A DNA stretch of 64,000 nucleotides, from the NCBI GenBank assembly GCA_036250225.1, contig JAPZLL010000032.1, positions 248,001 through 312,000 of the forward strand, written 5' to 3'. The notes beneath the pieces are model-generated. The model saw only the letters and a program-made list of their open reading frames with translations, was not told where the DNA came from and did no database searches. This DNA is from Cercophora sp. LCS_1. Taxonomy: Eukaryota; Ascomycota; Sordariomycetes; Sordariales; Lasiosphaeriaceae. The number at the start of each line of letters is the position of its first letter. Position 1 is the first letter of the stretch. Position numbers and translations under genes: made by a program. Below, piece after piece: positions 12,031 through 22,320 of this stretch.

Positions 12031-12367
12031 GCTGGTGAATCGGTGGCAGCAGTGGGTTGCACTCTGAGGCGATTTCTGCGGGCGAAAAAGAGGGCGTGGA
12101 AGGAGGACAGAGGACTGGCGAAGTGACGAAAGACGGCGGCGAAGTGTCTGCGCAGATAATTGGACTGCACGGGGTCCCATTGCGAAGTACTTGCTTCAAG
12201 CAGAAAGATGGCGAAGAATTGTTTTGCCGCGAAACAATTCGTGGTGTTTGTGATTGCTTTGACGGTGACGCGCGGTGTGGGCTCTTCTTGGCGGCGGCGG
12301 CGGCGGCTATGGACCACACGAGGGCGAATGATCATGCCGGCTCGACGCGACCGCCTGGCCTGAACTC
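12031..12367. other. Upstream region of the kinase-like gene
   Basis: About 340 bp of GC-rich sequence with a (GGC)n patch near 12291-12307. No gene is visible; it is probably the leader and promoter of the minus-strand kinase gene. Confidence 0.5.

Positions 12368-12395
<28 letters not shown>
12368..12395 (+). repeat. 28-nt poly(A) tract
   Basis: Uninterrupted A run directly before the MITE-like element. It may be a simple homopolymer or the trace of an insertion tail. Confidence 0.9.
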
Positions 12396-12398
<3 letters not shown>

Positions 12399-12401
12399 GT
12401 T

Positions 12402-12767
12402 GCCCCCATCGGGGGTTAGGGTTATAGTAAGAAACGATCCATTTGTATGAGGATCTTTTAAATTTTTCAACACAACTAATCACCCACTATAATTACTACG
12501 CTGGTGAGTCAATTGAAATTTACAATAGGAATCCTTCAGATCCCCTTGCAAAGCAGTAGTTAAAGTGATTGGCGATGGCTTCATTTGTGTGCAGCTGAAT
12601 ATAATTACTTTACTTATATGCAGTTCAACGAGCTATCTAGTTTATCGGTACGTGCGATTAGCTGCCCTGCGTTGAAAAAAAGCCTTTGGAAATATAGAAA
12701 ATCTACGGTTAGAGAGTTGCACTGGGTGCATAGGTACTTATAACCCTAGTCCCTAATGGAGGGGTGC
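12402..12767. mobile_element. MITE-like element with imperfect terminal inverted repeats
   Basis: A 366-bp AT-rich island sits in GC-rich surroundings. Its left end (12402-12426) ends GGTTAGGGTTATA. The right end (12739-12767), read on the other strand, ends ACTAGGGTTATA, preceded on both sides by a related C/G-rich stretch. No transposase frame fits inside. Imperfect inverted ends, small size and AT-richness suggest a non-autonomous DNA transposon relic, but no target-site duplication was established. Confidence 0.45.
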
Positions 12768-15097
12768 TTAAAGGATTTGAGGGGGTACGAGTTGCTCCTC
12801 AAAAAAGGATGTCACGCCGCCGCGGCCCTGCTTATGGCCCTGGTGCCTACCTGGCGCTCCAGGGCCTCGCCAATTACGCCGCCACGGAGACAGCATCTTA
12901 CACTCGCGAATCGCCCAATGCAAGCCTCTATCACGAGGCCCCTCGGGCGGCTATAGCAGCCCTCCAAACTACCCTATCAACTCCTCTAGCTGGTGCCAAG
13001 CTTCATGTTGTGGGGCCTGGCGTCGAACGTAGGGTATGCACAGCTACCGTGGCCGATGCTGCCTCAACGCTCAAAGGCTGTCTCGTATCGAGCCGGCTCA
13101 TAATTCGGCCTACGAAATGGCCGGAACAAGAAAAGAACCAGCCCTTGACCGTGAATGCCTGGTCAGTCGAACGTCCGAAGGAGCCGCCCGACCCCGCAAG
13201 CGGCCAGTATGGGAATATAAGTTTACAGACACGGCCAGGAAACCGTTCGATTTCGGGTCAGATTCATCCATCAGCCCTCTTTGATACCCTGTAAAGCCGT
13301 TGAGCGTGATCCGTTCTGATTTCTCCCTGCAGCGCTCACTTTCGCAGTCATCTCATCCTCAACATGTCTGTCAATAAGATCAAGAGCGTCTCGCAGGCTA
13401 TTGCCACTGTGGTTGGCAAATACGGCACGGTCACCGTTGCCTACGTCTAAGAGACTGACGCATGGAGACGAAGCTTCTTGTCTAGCAAGGCGGCAGGCAG
13501 CTGAATTTACGGCTGCCGTTGAGAAGGAGGCAAAGTCAGGGGCGTTGGGCCCCGACGTGACGACTGTTGCCCTTATGCAAGTTTTAGTTCTACTCCAGGT
13601 GGCTTGAGATTGCAAGCTAACATAGGGGTTCCTCAGAGAGACACCTCATGAGAGCGAAAAAGACACTCGGACGCACTGGACCGCTTTTGCAGTCAAGAAT
13701 GACGACCTGGATCAGGGAACAACACGTCACATTGTTTGAGCCAAGTGAGAGGGGCTCGGCGTTTGGATGAAGGCACAGGGTGGCAGCAGTGATGAGGATG
13801 GGGAATAAGTGCAGTTGCTGGGTGATTGGATAGCTGTTTATACATGGGTGAAGCGGGCAGTGACAGCACGGAAAAGAGATAATTACACACTTCTTCAGTC
13901 CCCTGGGGCATTCGAGAGTGACATTGTGTACAGGCATAAATGAGTGTGGTTGAAAGTGTGGTGTAGAGATATATGTTGTTTTCTCGTTCAACTTGGAATC
14001 ATTGGTGCCATCCTACCAACGTCATTACCAACTTCTACTAGGAAGACCGCCTTCATCATTCACCCGTGACGAGTCTCAGAAACGTCTCCTCCGCAGCACC
14101 CATAACTGCAACTGTAAACCTCTCCCTTCCCAACTCTCACTCACCCTTTGTGAGCCGATGACACCGTAACAGACGAGCCAAGATTTTCTGTCTTCAAAAT
14201 GTTGTAATGCCGGGAAATATCGCGACGCTGATTTATCCGGGCAAGACTCGCTGTCTCTGAGTCTACTAGAGCATGGGGTGGGATCCTCAAGGAGTCCGAG
14301 GCTCGCAACTCGCTCGGATAGGTGGGCGGGGAACCACCGGCCTACGGGCAACACTATTAGCGGCCGTCCGTGCCTCGGCACGGTTATTGTCTAGGAAGCC
14401 TGCGAATGGAGTTAACTTCCTGCATGGAACGCGGCCTTAGCACTTCAGACTCGTCTCCATTGACACCTGATTGCTACTACTATCGAGTAGGGAAACGCGA
14501 TAAAATGTCCCGTTTCAAGAGAGATGATGGAGCTAACATCGACCACGACTTACGTAGCCACGGAGAGAGATACAATGCACTAGAACTATGGTGGGAGAAG
14601 AGCACTAGCAGTGCCGGTAACGGGATTCACGCCTCGAAAGCTTCCTTGTACCGAAGCGGAATACCGCGCCTCTGCGGCACGGCGGTTAAGACAGGCGCTT
14701 TGACAGCGGCCAGCTTCACGGCCTAGCGGGGAGGCAATTTGTTACACGACCTCATTATCCATGCGGAAGGATCGCGCGTCAATCTTCCAGAGCCGGTGCC
14801 GACGAATTGAGACTTGCACCTCTGATTGTTTCTCGTCAATCCCCTCTTCAGGATCTTCAGCCAGTTTCCTCCCGATGTCGCCTGTTTTTCTCAAGAGGGG
14901 AAAGGCAGAGACTGTAGATTGATCAGAGATTGGCAGCGGAAAAAAAAGCTTGACTAGTCGAAGAGAATGGCAAAACGCCCTGTCTTGGTCCCAGAAGACC
15001 GAAAACATAAAGGCCAATCCTGTCCCCAAACTTTCGCCTCAAGTCAGCCCATATTTGACTTTCAGCACCAAAAGAGACGTCAAGCTGCCCCTAAGCC
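12768..15097. other. 2.3-kb region without a confident gene
   Basis: Several frames are open, notably 12764-13294 plus (Ala-rich, YGPGAYLALQGLANYA...). A leader-like sequence precedes an ATG at 13364 that opens only 28 codons (MSVNKIKSVSQAIATVVG), followed out of frame by 13440-13607 (AAEFTAAVEKEAK...). The latter two could be exons of a small gene, but no clean intron joins them. The rest (13617-15097) shows nothing convincing. Confidence 0.4.
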
Positions 15098-15764
15098 ATG
15101 AGGACCTACGCTATTGCCCTGGCCATGATGGCCTCAACTGTACGCCCCGTATAAGCAATCCCGTTTCCCCTCGTCCCTGACCACCCTTTACAGGCCCTTG
15201 CTTTCCCCACCTGGAACATCCCCTCGGCGGACACGGCAACCGAGATGCAAATCGAGTGGACGGGCTCCTTGGTCTCCGGAGAACCTGAGATCACCATCAA
15301 GGGATCGCTCGAGTACGTCCTGAACGAGATTCGGTCCCGCAACCCGGACTACGACTTCTCTGCATCTTCCACGCCAGCGCGGAGCACCAACGAAAAGCGG
15401 GAGACGGGCAAGCCCAACTGCTCTCCGCTGGACCGGATTGACTTCCGCCGATGCGATGGTCTGATCTCCGGACTCCGGCTCATCGGAGGCTCAAAGTGTC
15501 CCGCACCGGCCAAGCAGTCGACTCTCATCAGCATGAACAGCTGCGAGTTTTACTTGTTCAACAACGCGAGTACCACCATATTCCTGTTACTTGTCATTAG
15601 CGAGATTAACACTGGTGCAGATGGACGGCGAGTTCTCCCCGTACTGCAACGACATTGCCAACGATATGGAGATTATCGACAAGGAGTGCAGGAAGATGCC
15701 GGGTGCTGGGGCCTTGTGGTTTGAGAATCACGTCACTGCTTTCCGCGGCCAGCCTCGGGTGTAG
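15098..15764 (+). CDS. Small secreted cysteine-containing protein
   Basis: Three exons, 15098-15139, 15194-15565 and 15621-15764, give 185 residues. Intron 1 is GT-AG (54 bp). Intron 2 is 55 bp and begins GCGAGT and ends GTGCAG; only this GC-AG choice keeps the frame (MDGEFSPYCND...). The N-terminus MRTYAIALAMMASTALA is a clear signal peptide. The mature part has six cysteines (NC, RRC, KC, SC, YC, EC), compatible with three disulfides, and no membrane anchor. I recognise no domain. Size, secretion and Cys content fit a candidate effector or cell-wall protein; that role is inference. Confidence 0.72.
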
Positions 15765-15940
15765 CGTCTCAAGCAGGTCTGCGTCCCGTGTTTGCTCAGG
15801 CCCAGAGTCCAAGGCTGCAGAGGACGTTGGTATTGTTGACCCTACTTTGAGGCTCTCGGAGATATAGCTTATTTAAAAGAAGATATGTCATTTCCGCATC
15901 CTCTGGAAGATCGTGTGGCTTTTCCGTTTCCCAGGCCCTT

Positions 15941-17703
15941 TTAGAGCACATATCTGAAGTACGGGTTCTCCAGATCCGTCAGGTCCTGAAAAGCCAACTT
16001 TGCCCGCTCATCCTCGTTCTCCGGCGTAGCATCCTTCTTCTTGTTTGCCGCAACAAGAACAAAGTACAGAGTCACTGCCGCTGCGATGCAGATGACGTAG
16101 CTGAAACCAAGTCAGAATTATGGTCAATCTTGGGCAGGGGCCGACTCACCAAATAATCAGTCCAAGCCATAACTCGGGGTAATGTTGGGCGCGCGTCTGC
16201 GACTTGACCATCTGTGGACCAACGATATTTCCAACGCAGTAAGCAGCAAAGATGGTTGCCGACATGAAGCTCTTTTTGGTGTGGCCTGCAACGTTGGACA
16301 TGCCAATGGTGATGATCAGACTCACCGTTCCACCAAAGAAACCCGTGATCGAATACCCAATAACCGGTGCTGCCGCTCGATAGCTCCACTCGCTCTTCCA
16401 AATGATGGCGCAGCCCGCGATGACAGGAAGACAAGTCAAGATGAGCATGATGATCCGGATGTTCCTGATCTTCGATCCCAGATATCCCGTGACGAGAATA
16501 ACAATGAGACACAACCCGCCCAATGGGAATTGAAAGAGGATCGAATGCAGCGTGCTCCACCCAAAAGTCGATACGATGAGTGGTCCAAACCCACTAACAG
16601 CTCCATTCATCGTATACCTATCACCGTTAGCCCATCATCCCCAACCACTGGGGAAAAAAAAATACTCACGCCGAAGCCATCATGACAAAAATGAGATACG
16701 TCTTCGGATCCACCAACGACTCCCGTATATGCGCCATCTTGATCTTGGTGCACCGCACCCCCGTCTGAGCATGCCTGAGCCTCTCCACCGCCGCAAACTT
16801 TTCCTCCTCTGTCAAAAACCACGCAGTAACTGGCGAATTCGGCATGGCGAAACAAAACAGCCCGAACAAAAAAGTCAACACACCCGCCAACAAATAGATA
16901 TACTGCCAACTCGCCAGCGCACCACCCTTGATCTGCGCAAACCCGTAGTTCATCGACCCGCCAATAATGGTAAACAACCCCGTGCTGCTAAACCACCAGC
17001 TCTGCCGGAGGCTCTGCTCCTGCTGTGTGTAGAACCCGGAGATGATGCACATAAACCCGGTCGGCACGATGCTCTCGACGAATCCGAGAAAGAAACGCTG
17101 CGCGTAGAGACCCTTGTAGGACGTCACGGCTGCCGTGAGCATGCAGATGCCCGACCAGAGGACGACGGTGGTACCCAAGACGCGGCCGACGTTGAAGCGC
17201 TGAAAGGCGAAGGAGAGGGGATAGAGACCGGCCAGCATACCAAAGTAGAAGAGGGAGGTGGCCCATGAGAGGCGCGAGGTGTCGACTGTCGGTGGGGTTG
17301 TGGAGCGGTCGGTTTGGGTCAGTTGGAGGTCGGTTGTCATGCCGAAGAGGACGGCTGCGCCGAGGATGGCTTTGTCGTAGTAGACCAGCCCGTCTGTTTG
17401 TTGTCAGTTTTTTTCTTTCCTTTTCCATTTTCTTTTTCTCTTCTTTTCTCTTTGGTGGGAGAGAGAGAGAGAGAGAGAGAGAGAGGCGGAGGGAAAGTTA
17501 CAGCCAAAGACCATGACTGGTATGAGGAACCAGTCGATTTTACGGACTGCCCGCGCGGCGATGACGGGGTCGATGGTGTGGGATTGCTCGCCCACCATGG
17601 CGATTGCCTCGTCTTTTTCTGAGAGGTCACGGCCATCGCTGGAGGGAGGATGGCCCCCCTGCTCTGCGTCAATGCCCACGGTTGGTTCTGGTTTGGATGT
17701 CAT
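15941..17703 (-). CDS. MFS transporter, allantoate-permease family (second copy type)
   Basis: Four exons, 17703-17502, 17393-16670, 16617-16150 and 16100-15941, give 517 residues with an exact codon count. The protein starts MTSKPEPTVGIDAEQ and has a soluble N-terminus, then FLIPVMVFGYGLVYYDKAI (helix 1 with the Y-D-K signature of Dal5-type carriers), a GFVESIVPTGFMCIISGFY helix and about 12 membrane segments. The C-terminal tail is short and charged (NKKKDATPENEDERAKL). It likely imports small organic anions at the plasma membrane; the substrate is unknown. Sequence differs clearly from the carrier at 4129-5716, so the two are not a recent duplication. Intron 1 (108 bp) holds a GA microsatellite. 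Confidence 0.9.
17459..17485 (+). repeat. (GA)n microsatellite inside the MFS intron
   Basis: About 13 GA units follow a roughly 50-nt pyrimidine-rich run (17405-17456). On the coding strand they form a TC tract and a purine tract within intron 1 of the transporter gene. Confidence 0.9.
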
Positions 17704-18379
17704 TGTGAGACTTGGGCGAATGAGGTGAGGAAATTGGAAGGAAGTTGTCGTCTGGATTTTGTTGAAATCTCTACCATGTCCACGGCTCCGGTATCGCGTA
17801 AGGACCCATGGGGGTCTGGATGCAACCCTCTCAACAAGTGCGCCCAATGAGGTTTAGGATGTGTCCAAGTGCCGGGATTTGACGGGTCTTGTGCCTCCAA
17901 TACCCGGAGGTGAACCCCCACACTTTACCCGTTTTTGATGGGGCCAAGTCGATATTGGGGGCCGCAAGGTATCATCCTCGGAGTTGTGAATGCAGTGTGA
18001 AAAGTTTGCAACTTGTCGGTGTTGGTCCCGGTGTTCTAGGCACCGTAGTCGAAATTGATGCGATGGGTTTGTTCATACTCAATCACTTGATGATACCTGT
18101 TTCACTATCTAGGTACAATACCTACTCTTGACGTATGGTTAAAACCCTCAAGGCCACAGCCCGTTGCTTGAAATGTGGGGAACAACTCGACTGCGCGAGA
18201 TCGTGTCAGTTGCGTGAATGAGACAAGAGATCATTGTTCGGATGCTTGGCGGTAACCTACTGGGAATCTATCTCTTTTGCCCAACCCAAGGTATCCGCTT
18301 GTGCATCCGTATAAGAGACCAAAGATTGCGACCCTCTGCCCTGCATTTTCCCTCTTTCCGCCTTTCCCCATCCAGCAAC
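17704..18379. other. Divergent intergenic region
   Basis: About 675 bp between the minus-strand transporter and the plus-strand DUF3632 gene. No gene is visible; the final 60 bp are pyrimidine-rich, as in fungal leaders. Confidence 0.6.
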
Positions 18380-19424
18380 ATGTCTTCTTCCCGCCGCCAG
18401 TTACGGTGCCGGCACCAAGACCCCGGTCACCCAATATTTACGGGGAAGAGGCGTCGAAGTCTCCCCTGAATATTCCGTACACGCTTCGAAAAATGAAGGA
18501 GTATTACGGAAGAGAAGCCCAAATCCACAGCGGGTATGGCGATTCTGGGTGGACATCGTGACCCTCGCCAAGGTTATTCCCTACTTTCAGCCGAGCCAAC
18601 AGGCCCTGGTGGACGTGGTGGAGAAGCTGAGGGGGATCAACCGCGGTATCTGTTACTTGGACCCTAAAAAGCGTCGGGGTGTAAGTCGTCCACCCGTTCC
18701 ATCGCATGCATAGGACTGACTGGAAGGCAGCCCTACACGGTTTGGGAAACCCTACCTGGCCTTGCCCTCGAAACGAGAGAGCAGTGGGGCCAGTGCGGTA
18801 AGTCCATTACCCTATTGTGCAGTGTCGAGTTGGTCGGCTGACCGAGCAGACCCATGCGGAAGCGAGTCGGACGGGTATCCGGGAGATCTCAAGCCCGGTG
18901 CCAACGAATACATGTCGTATCGCTACATCAACTTTTGCGCTTTCTATGCGCACCTGCTTCAGGCCGACGTCTTCAACGCTATTCCTTATGTCTGTTTAGA
19001 AGTTCAGGGGTTGCTGGAGCACGAGTACGCGGCCTTCACCAAACCCCTCGCGCGCAGCACAAAACTCAAGGTTGTCAACAACTTTATTTTGATTCCTGGA
19101 GAGGCGATTTGGTATTGCGCCTGCTTTGAAGTGAGGAGAGCAAATCGGCTTCGGTTGAACGAAGAGTCGAGAAAGGCTGGCAAGGAGCCCGAATACGAAG
19201 AGTTAGTGCCGGACAGAATGTTCCCGCAACATGGCCCACTCTGGTCAGGACCCCCAATAGAGCTGGGCCTCGACAGGTGGAACTTTTGGCTGAAGAGATA
19301 CCGGGAGATCCTCCCGCTGATTCAACAGGATCAGGCCTTGAACGATGAGCTTAAGTCGGAGTGTCAGATAGTTTCGGAGTTGATGCAGGAACTCACCGAG
19401 GCTGGTTCGGCTTGCCCAGTTTGA
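18380..19424 (+). CDS. DUF3632-type protein (5' end uncertain)
   Basis: The main frame runs from about 18399 to 18680, then continues across two clean introns (18681-18730, GTAAGT...GCAG; 18798-18849, GTAAGT...GCAG) to a stop at 19424. Visible sequence includes GAGTKTPVTQYLRG, FWVDIVTLAKVIPYFQPSQQ, PYTVWETLPG, YMSYRYINFCAFYAHLLQ and FILIPGEAIWYCACFEVRR. This helical layout, with a W...AK.iP...Q..LV motif, matches the fungal DUF3632 family of unknown function. The nearest ATG (18380, MSSSRR) is out of frame with the coding frame, so either an upstream exon or a one-base error is present. No signal peptide or membrane helix is seen. Confidence 0.65.
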
Positions 19425-20283
19425 ATTCGCTCAGTCCAAGCCAAGGTAGGTAGGTTTACAAAAAGTTTGGGTTTTGCCTTGGCGTTCCACATCTGTATTT
19501 CAGCTCTCAGCTCGTTGTATCAGACGCTTGCCACTTTCGTGGCTATCGTTCCACGCCGCGGCCCTTCAAAGCGGCACCGGCGGTTCCCGTCCGGGCAGTA
19601 TACCGTGTCCATCGTACGCGATCTCGATGACAGGACCCAGAGGAGGTTCATTGTTACACCCAGCATCGACCGAAACAAGATCAAGACAACCCAGACGACC
19701 TCAAATACAAAGTTTCAGATCCATCTCCAAAATTTCCCACACACATAGGTTGGCACACGCCAACAATGCATGGTTGGGCAATTCGAGTCCAAAAAGAGCC
19801 CGTCTTTTTATTTCCATTCACCTTCACGCAGTTCACAAGTCGAGATTGAAAGTCCACCCCTGCTACAAAATGCTTTATGATGCCTGCTATTTTACCCAAA
19901 CACCATTCCATTTTTGAGGTCTCTTGGAGCTTCTAGCTTTCCTTCACGTCCTCAGCGACTGCCTGCACCCCCAGTCCCACTTCTCTTGCCTGCTGAGCAG
20001 ATGGTTCGTCTCCACCCTGTGATGGAGGTATGTACTGACATTTTCAGCCATTCCGCAAAGAGGATCTCACCAAACCCTCGGACTTTTTCGACGACGCCAG
20101 GTCGGCGCCTTGGACAGCCGAAGGGTGTGGTCAGGAGGGCATAATGGAAAGGATGCTTCACTATCGAATACGAAGGCGAAGAAGTGGTCGGTAGACATCA
20201 GGTTTGCGATAGGGAAGGGATAGTGGAGAGAGGCGCCAAGCTGTACTTTGGTGATGGAAAAGTAAAGGAAGTGTAAAGAACTC
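19425..20283. other. Convergent intergenic region
   Basis: About 860 bp between two genes transcribed toward each other. Small frames carry no motifs. Nothing is recognisable. Confidence 0.6.
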
Positions 20284-21335
20284 CTAACTAGCGTACAGTT
20301 GCCCCACGAGTTCGCCTCCCGCCCGTGACCCTAGTGACAGACATATCTTGGCCCCGTCGCTTGCTTGTTGATGAAGCAGTATGGATACTGCGTTTACCCG
20401 ATGCGCCTGTCGCTTGATGTCATCTTGATATAGAGGGCTGGTTTCGATCGCACGCTGCACCTCAGGACCAAACAAGGAAAGTTCCTCGGATGGACAGCCC
20501 CGAATGACGAGATCCGGGCTCGGCAACACATTGGCACCACCGCCAGACATACGAATGTACCGAAGCCCCCCGGTTGTTTCCACCCGCAGATGGAATAACT
20601 TGGCAACTACCCATTCCACCTGATTTTCTGCGATCTTTATGGTCATCTGGCAGTCCATCCGGTCGGCATATGGGGTTCTCGGAAACGTCATTGAAATGGC
20701 TGCTACCAGCTTGTCCTGATCTTCGGGGTGAGGAACTCTCTTGATCGCGTCGGAGAAATCTGGTGGGAAGAGACGCAGAGCCTCAAGAGATGCGTTGACC
20801 AGAACCCACTCATTCTCGGCGGGATCGCTGGGGGAATCCACCGCGGCGGGGTGGTGGTCTGTCGCAGTCGGGCTTGGTGCAAGCACCTCGGCGGCAGACG
20901 TTTCACCGCCGTCGTTTGTCGTTGTGCCTCGATTGCGTCAGTAAATGCCACAAAGCGTTCAACAGCCTACTTACGACGTCTTTTGCTGGGTTGCTGCGAA
21001 ATCGGCTGAAGCTTCCCGACCCTTTCTTTGACAGCAGGGTCAATCCCACTCGCTACTGCCGTTGCTAGCCGTCTCAGGTAATCGGCGGGCCGATTTTCGA
21101 GGTCGGCAACCAAATCACGGCAGGCAGCTTTGCCCGCAAAGTGGGACCGGATTTCGGAGCCGCGTTTCGCGCAAATGTACGCAAACCACGCTCCGAACCC
21201 TCCTGTTTCCACCAGAATTCGTTCCGGCGGGCTTGCGGTGGGCTGTTGGGCCTGCATCCATAAATCGCGCAATCCTTTTGGGCCGCGATCTGCATTGCTG
21301 AGTTGTTCGAGAAGTAATGCGGCTTGCTCTTCCAT
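20284..21335 (-). CDS. Hypothetical protein
   Basis: Exon 1 (21335-20975) and exon 2 (20927-20284) are joined over a 47-bp intron (GTAAGT...TCGAG) and give 334 residues with an exact codon count. The first half is helical and charged (MEEQAALLLEQLSNADRGPK..., then SKRR before the splice). The second half begins Thr/Ser/Pro-rich and contains NEWVLVNASLEALRLFPPDF and PEDQDKLVAAISMTF. No signal peptide or membrane segment is visible. The basic SKRRR stretch at the junction could be a nuclear signal. I do not recognise a family. Confidence 0.6.
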
Positions 21336-22320
21336 GTGGGGTAATGGCGGGTGGTGAGGGAGGTTGTGAGAGGGAAGTGAGGCCGCGAGCGCGAAGACAG
21401 CACGCCATCTCGGACCACTGGCTGCCCCCCCCAACGTAGTCCACCGCAGCCAATCACGACGAGCCATTCCAAACATCCTTCTGCCCAAAGAGAACGTCCA
21501 CACGCAATCCTGCGTCGCATCAACCACTTGCACCGCTCTGAGCGGGCCGCACGGTTCCCAGCTCCCTCCCATTGGCTGGTGACATGCCTTGGGATACGTC
21601 TCCGTAGCGTCTATTATTGGGTGCGGAGCTGCCTCACACTCACACCAACACAAGCGCGGCACCAGATGCCGGATGTGGTAATTATCGGGGTTTGGTATTG
21701 TACCTCAGGAAGGTGGAGTGAGCACGAACAACACAACAGCATGATTCGCAAGCAGATGTCTCGGTGAGAGCCGCGCTCTCACGCCCACTTTACCGGCAAG
21801 GCCCTGTCGCAGCTACAACGGGCGCGAGCGTCGATACATGAGCGTTCAATTCACTTGTGGTCTGAAACAAAGCAGAACTAGTACACACTCGCCGCTGTTT
21901 TGTCTGATGAACTAAGAAAGGATGGGGGAGAGTACATAAATATGTCCGTGGCATGATGCATTTCGAAGGTTTGGCCGGCGCGGTTTAATTGCTTGAAGAT
22001 TGTCCTTGGTTGAAGGGTCAATTTAGCGTTTATATGGTTGTTAGTCAGGCCTCTGTCACTTTCATGTCATCAGTTTGCCACTTCTCATCCTCCCTGACAT
22101 CGCGACGGCAGGGTGTTTGCTCCGCTCCCAGAATAGAGACGATTGGAGGGACAGGAGGAGGGGGTTGCTTGACCAATAATCTATCTGGTAGTTGCTCTAT
22201 GGTGTATCCGTATGGCTCCCCGCGAGCTGACCACATTCGTCAGTGTGAGACGTGCCCCTGTCAACGGAATCTACATTCCGTCATGACATTATGAGCGGTG
22301 GTCTATTGAACGCGATGGTG
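21336..22320. other. Intergenic region
   Basis: About 985 bp between two minus-strand genes. Only short random frames are present (for example 21989-22294 plus). Nothing further is supportable. Confidence 0.6.

Noticed and set aside
12764..13294. 176-residue Ala-rich plus-strand frame
   Set aside because: It starts inside the end of the MITE-like element and shows no recognised motif or supporting splice structure.
4129..17703. Possible secondary-metabolite cluster around the two MFS genes
   Set aside because: No polyketide, peptide or terpene synthase, no P450 and no cluster regulator is present, and the carriers are of a nutrient-uptake family.
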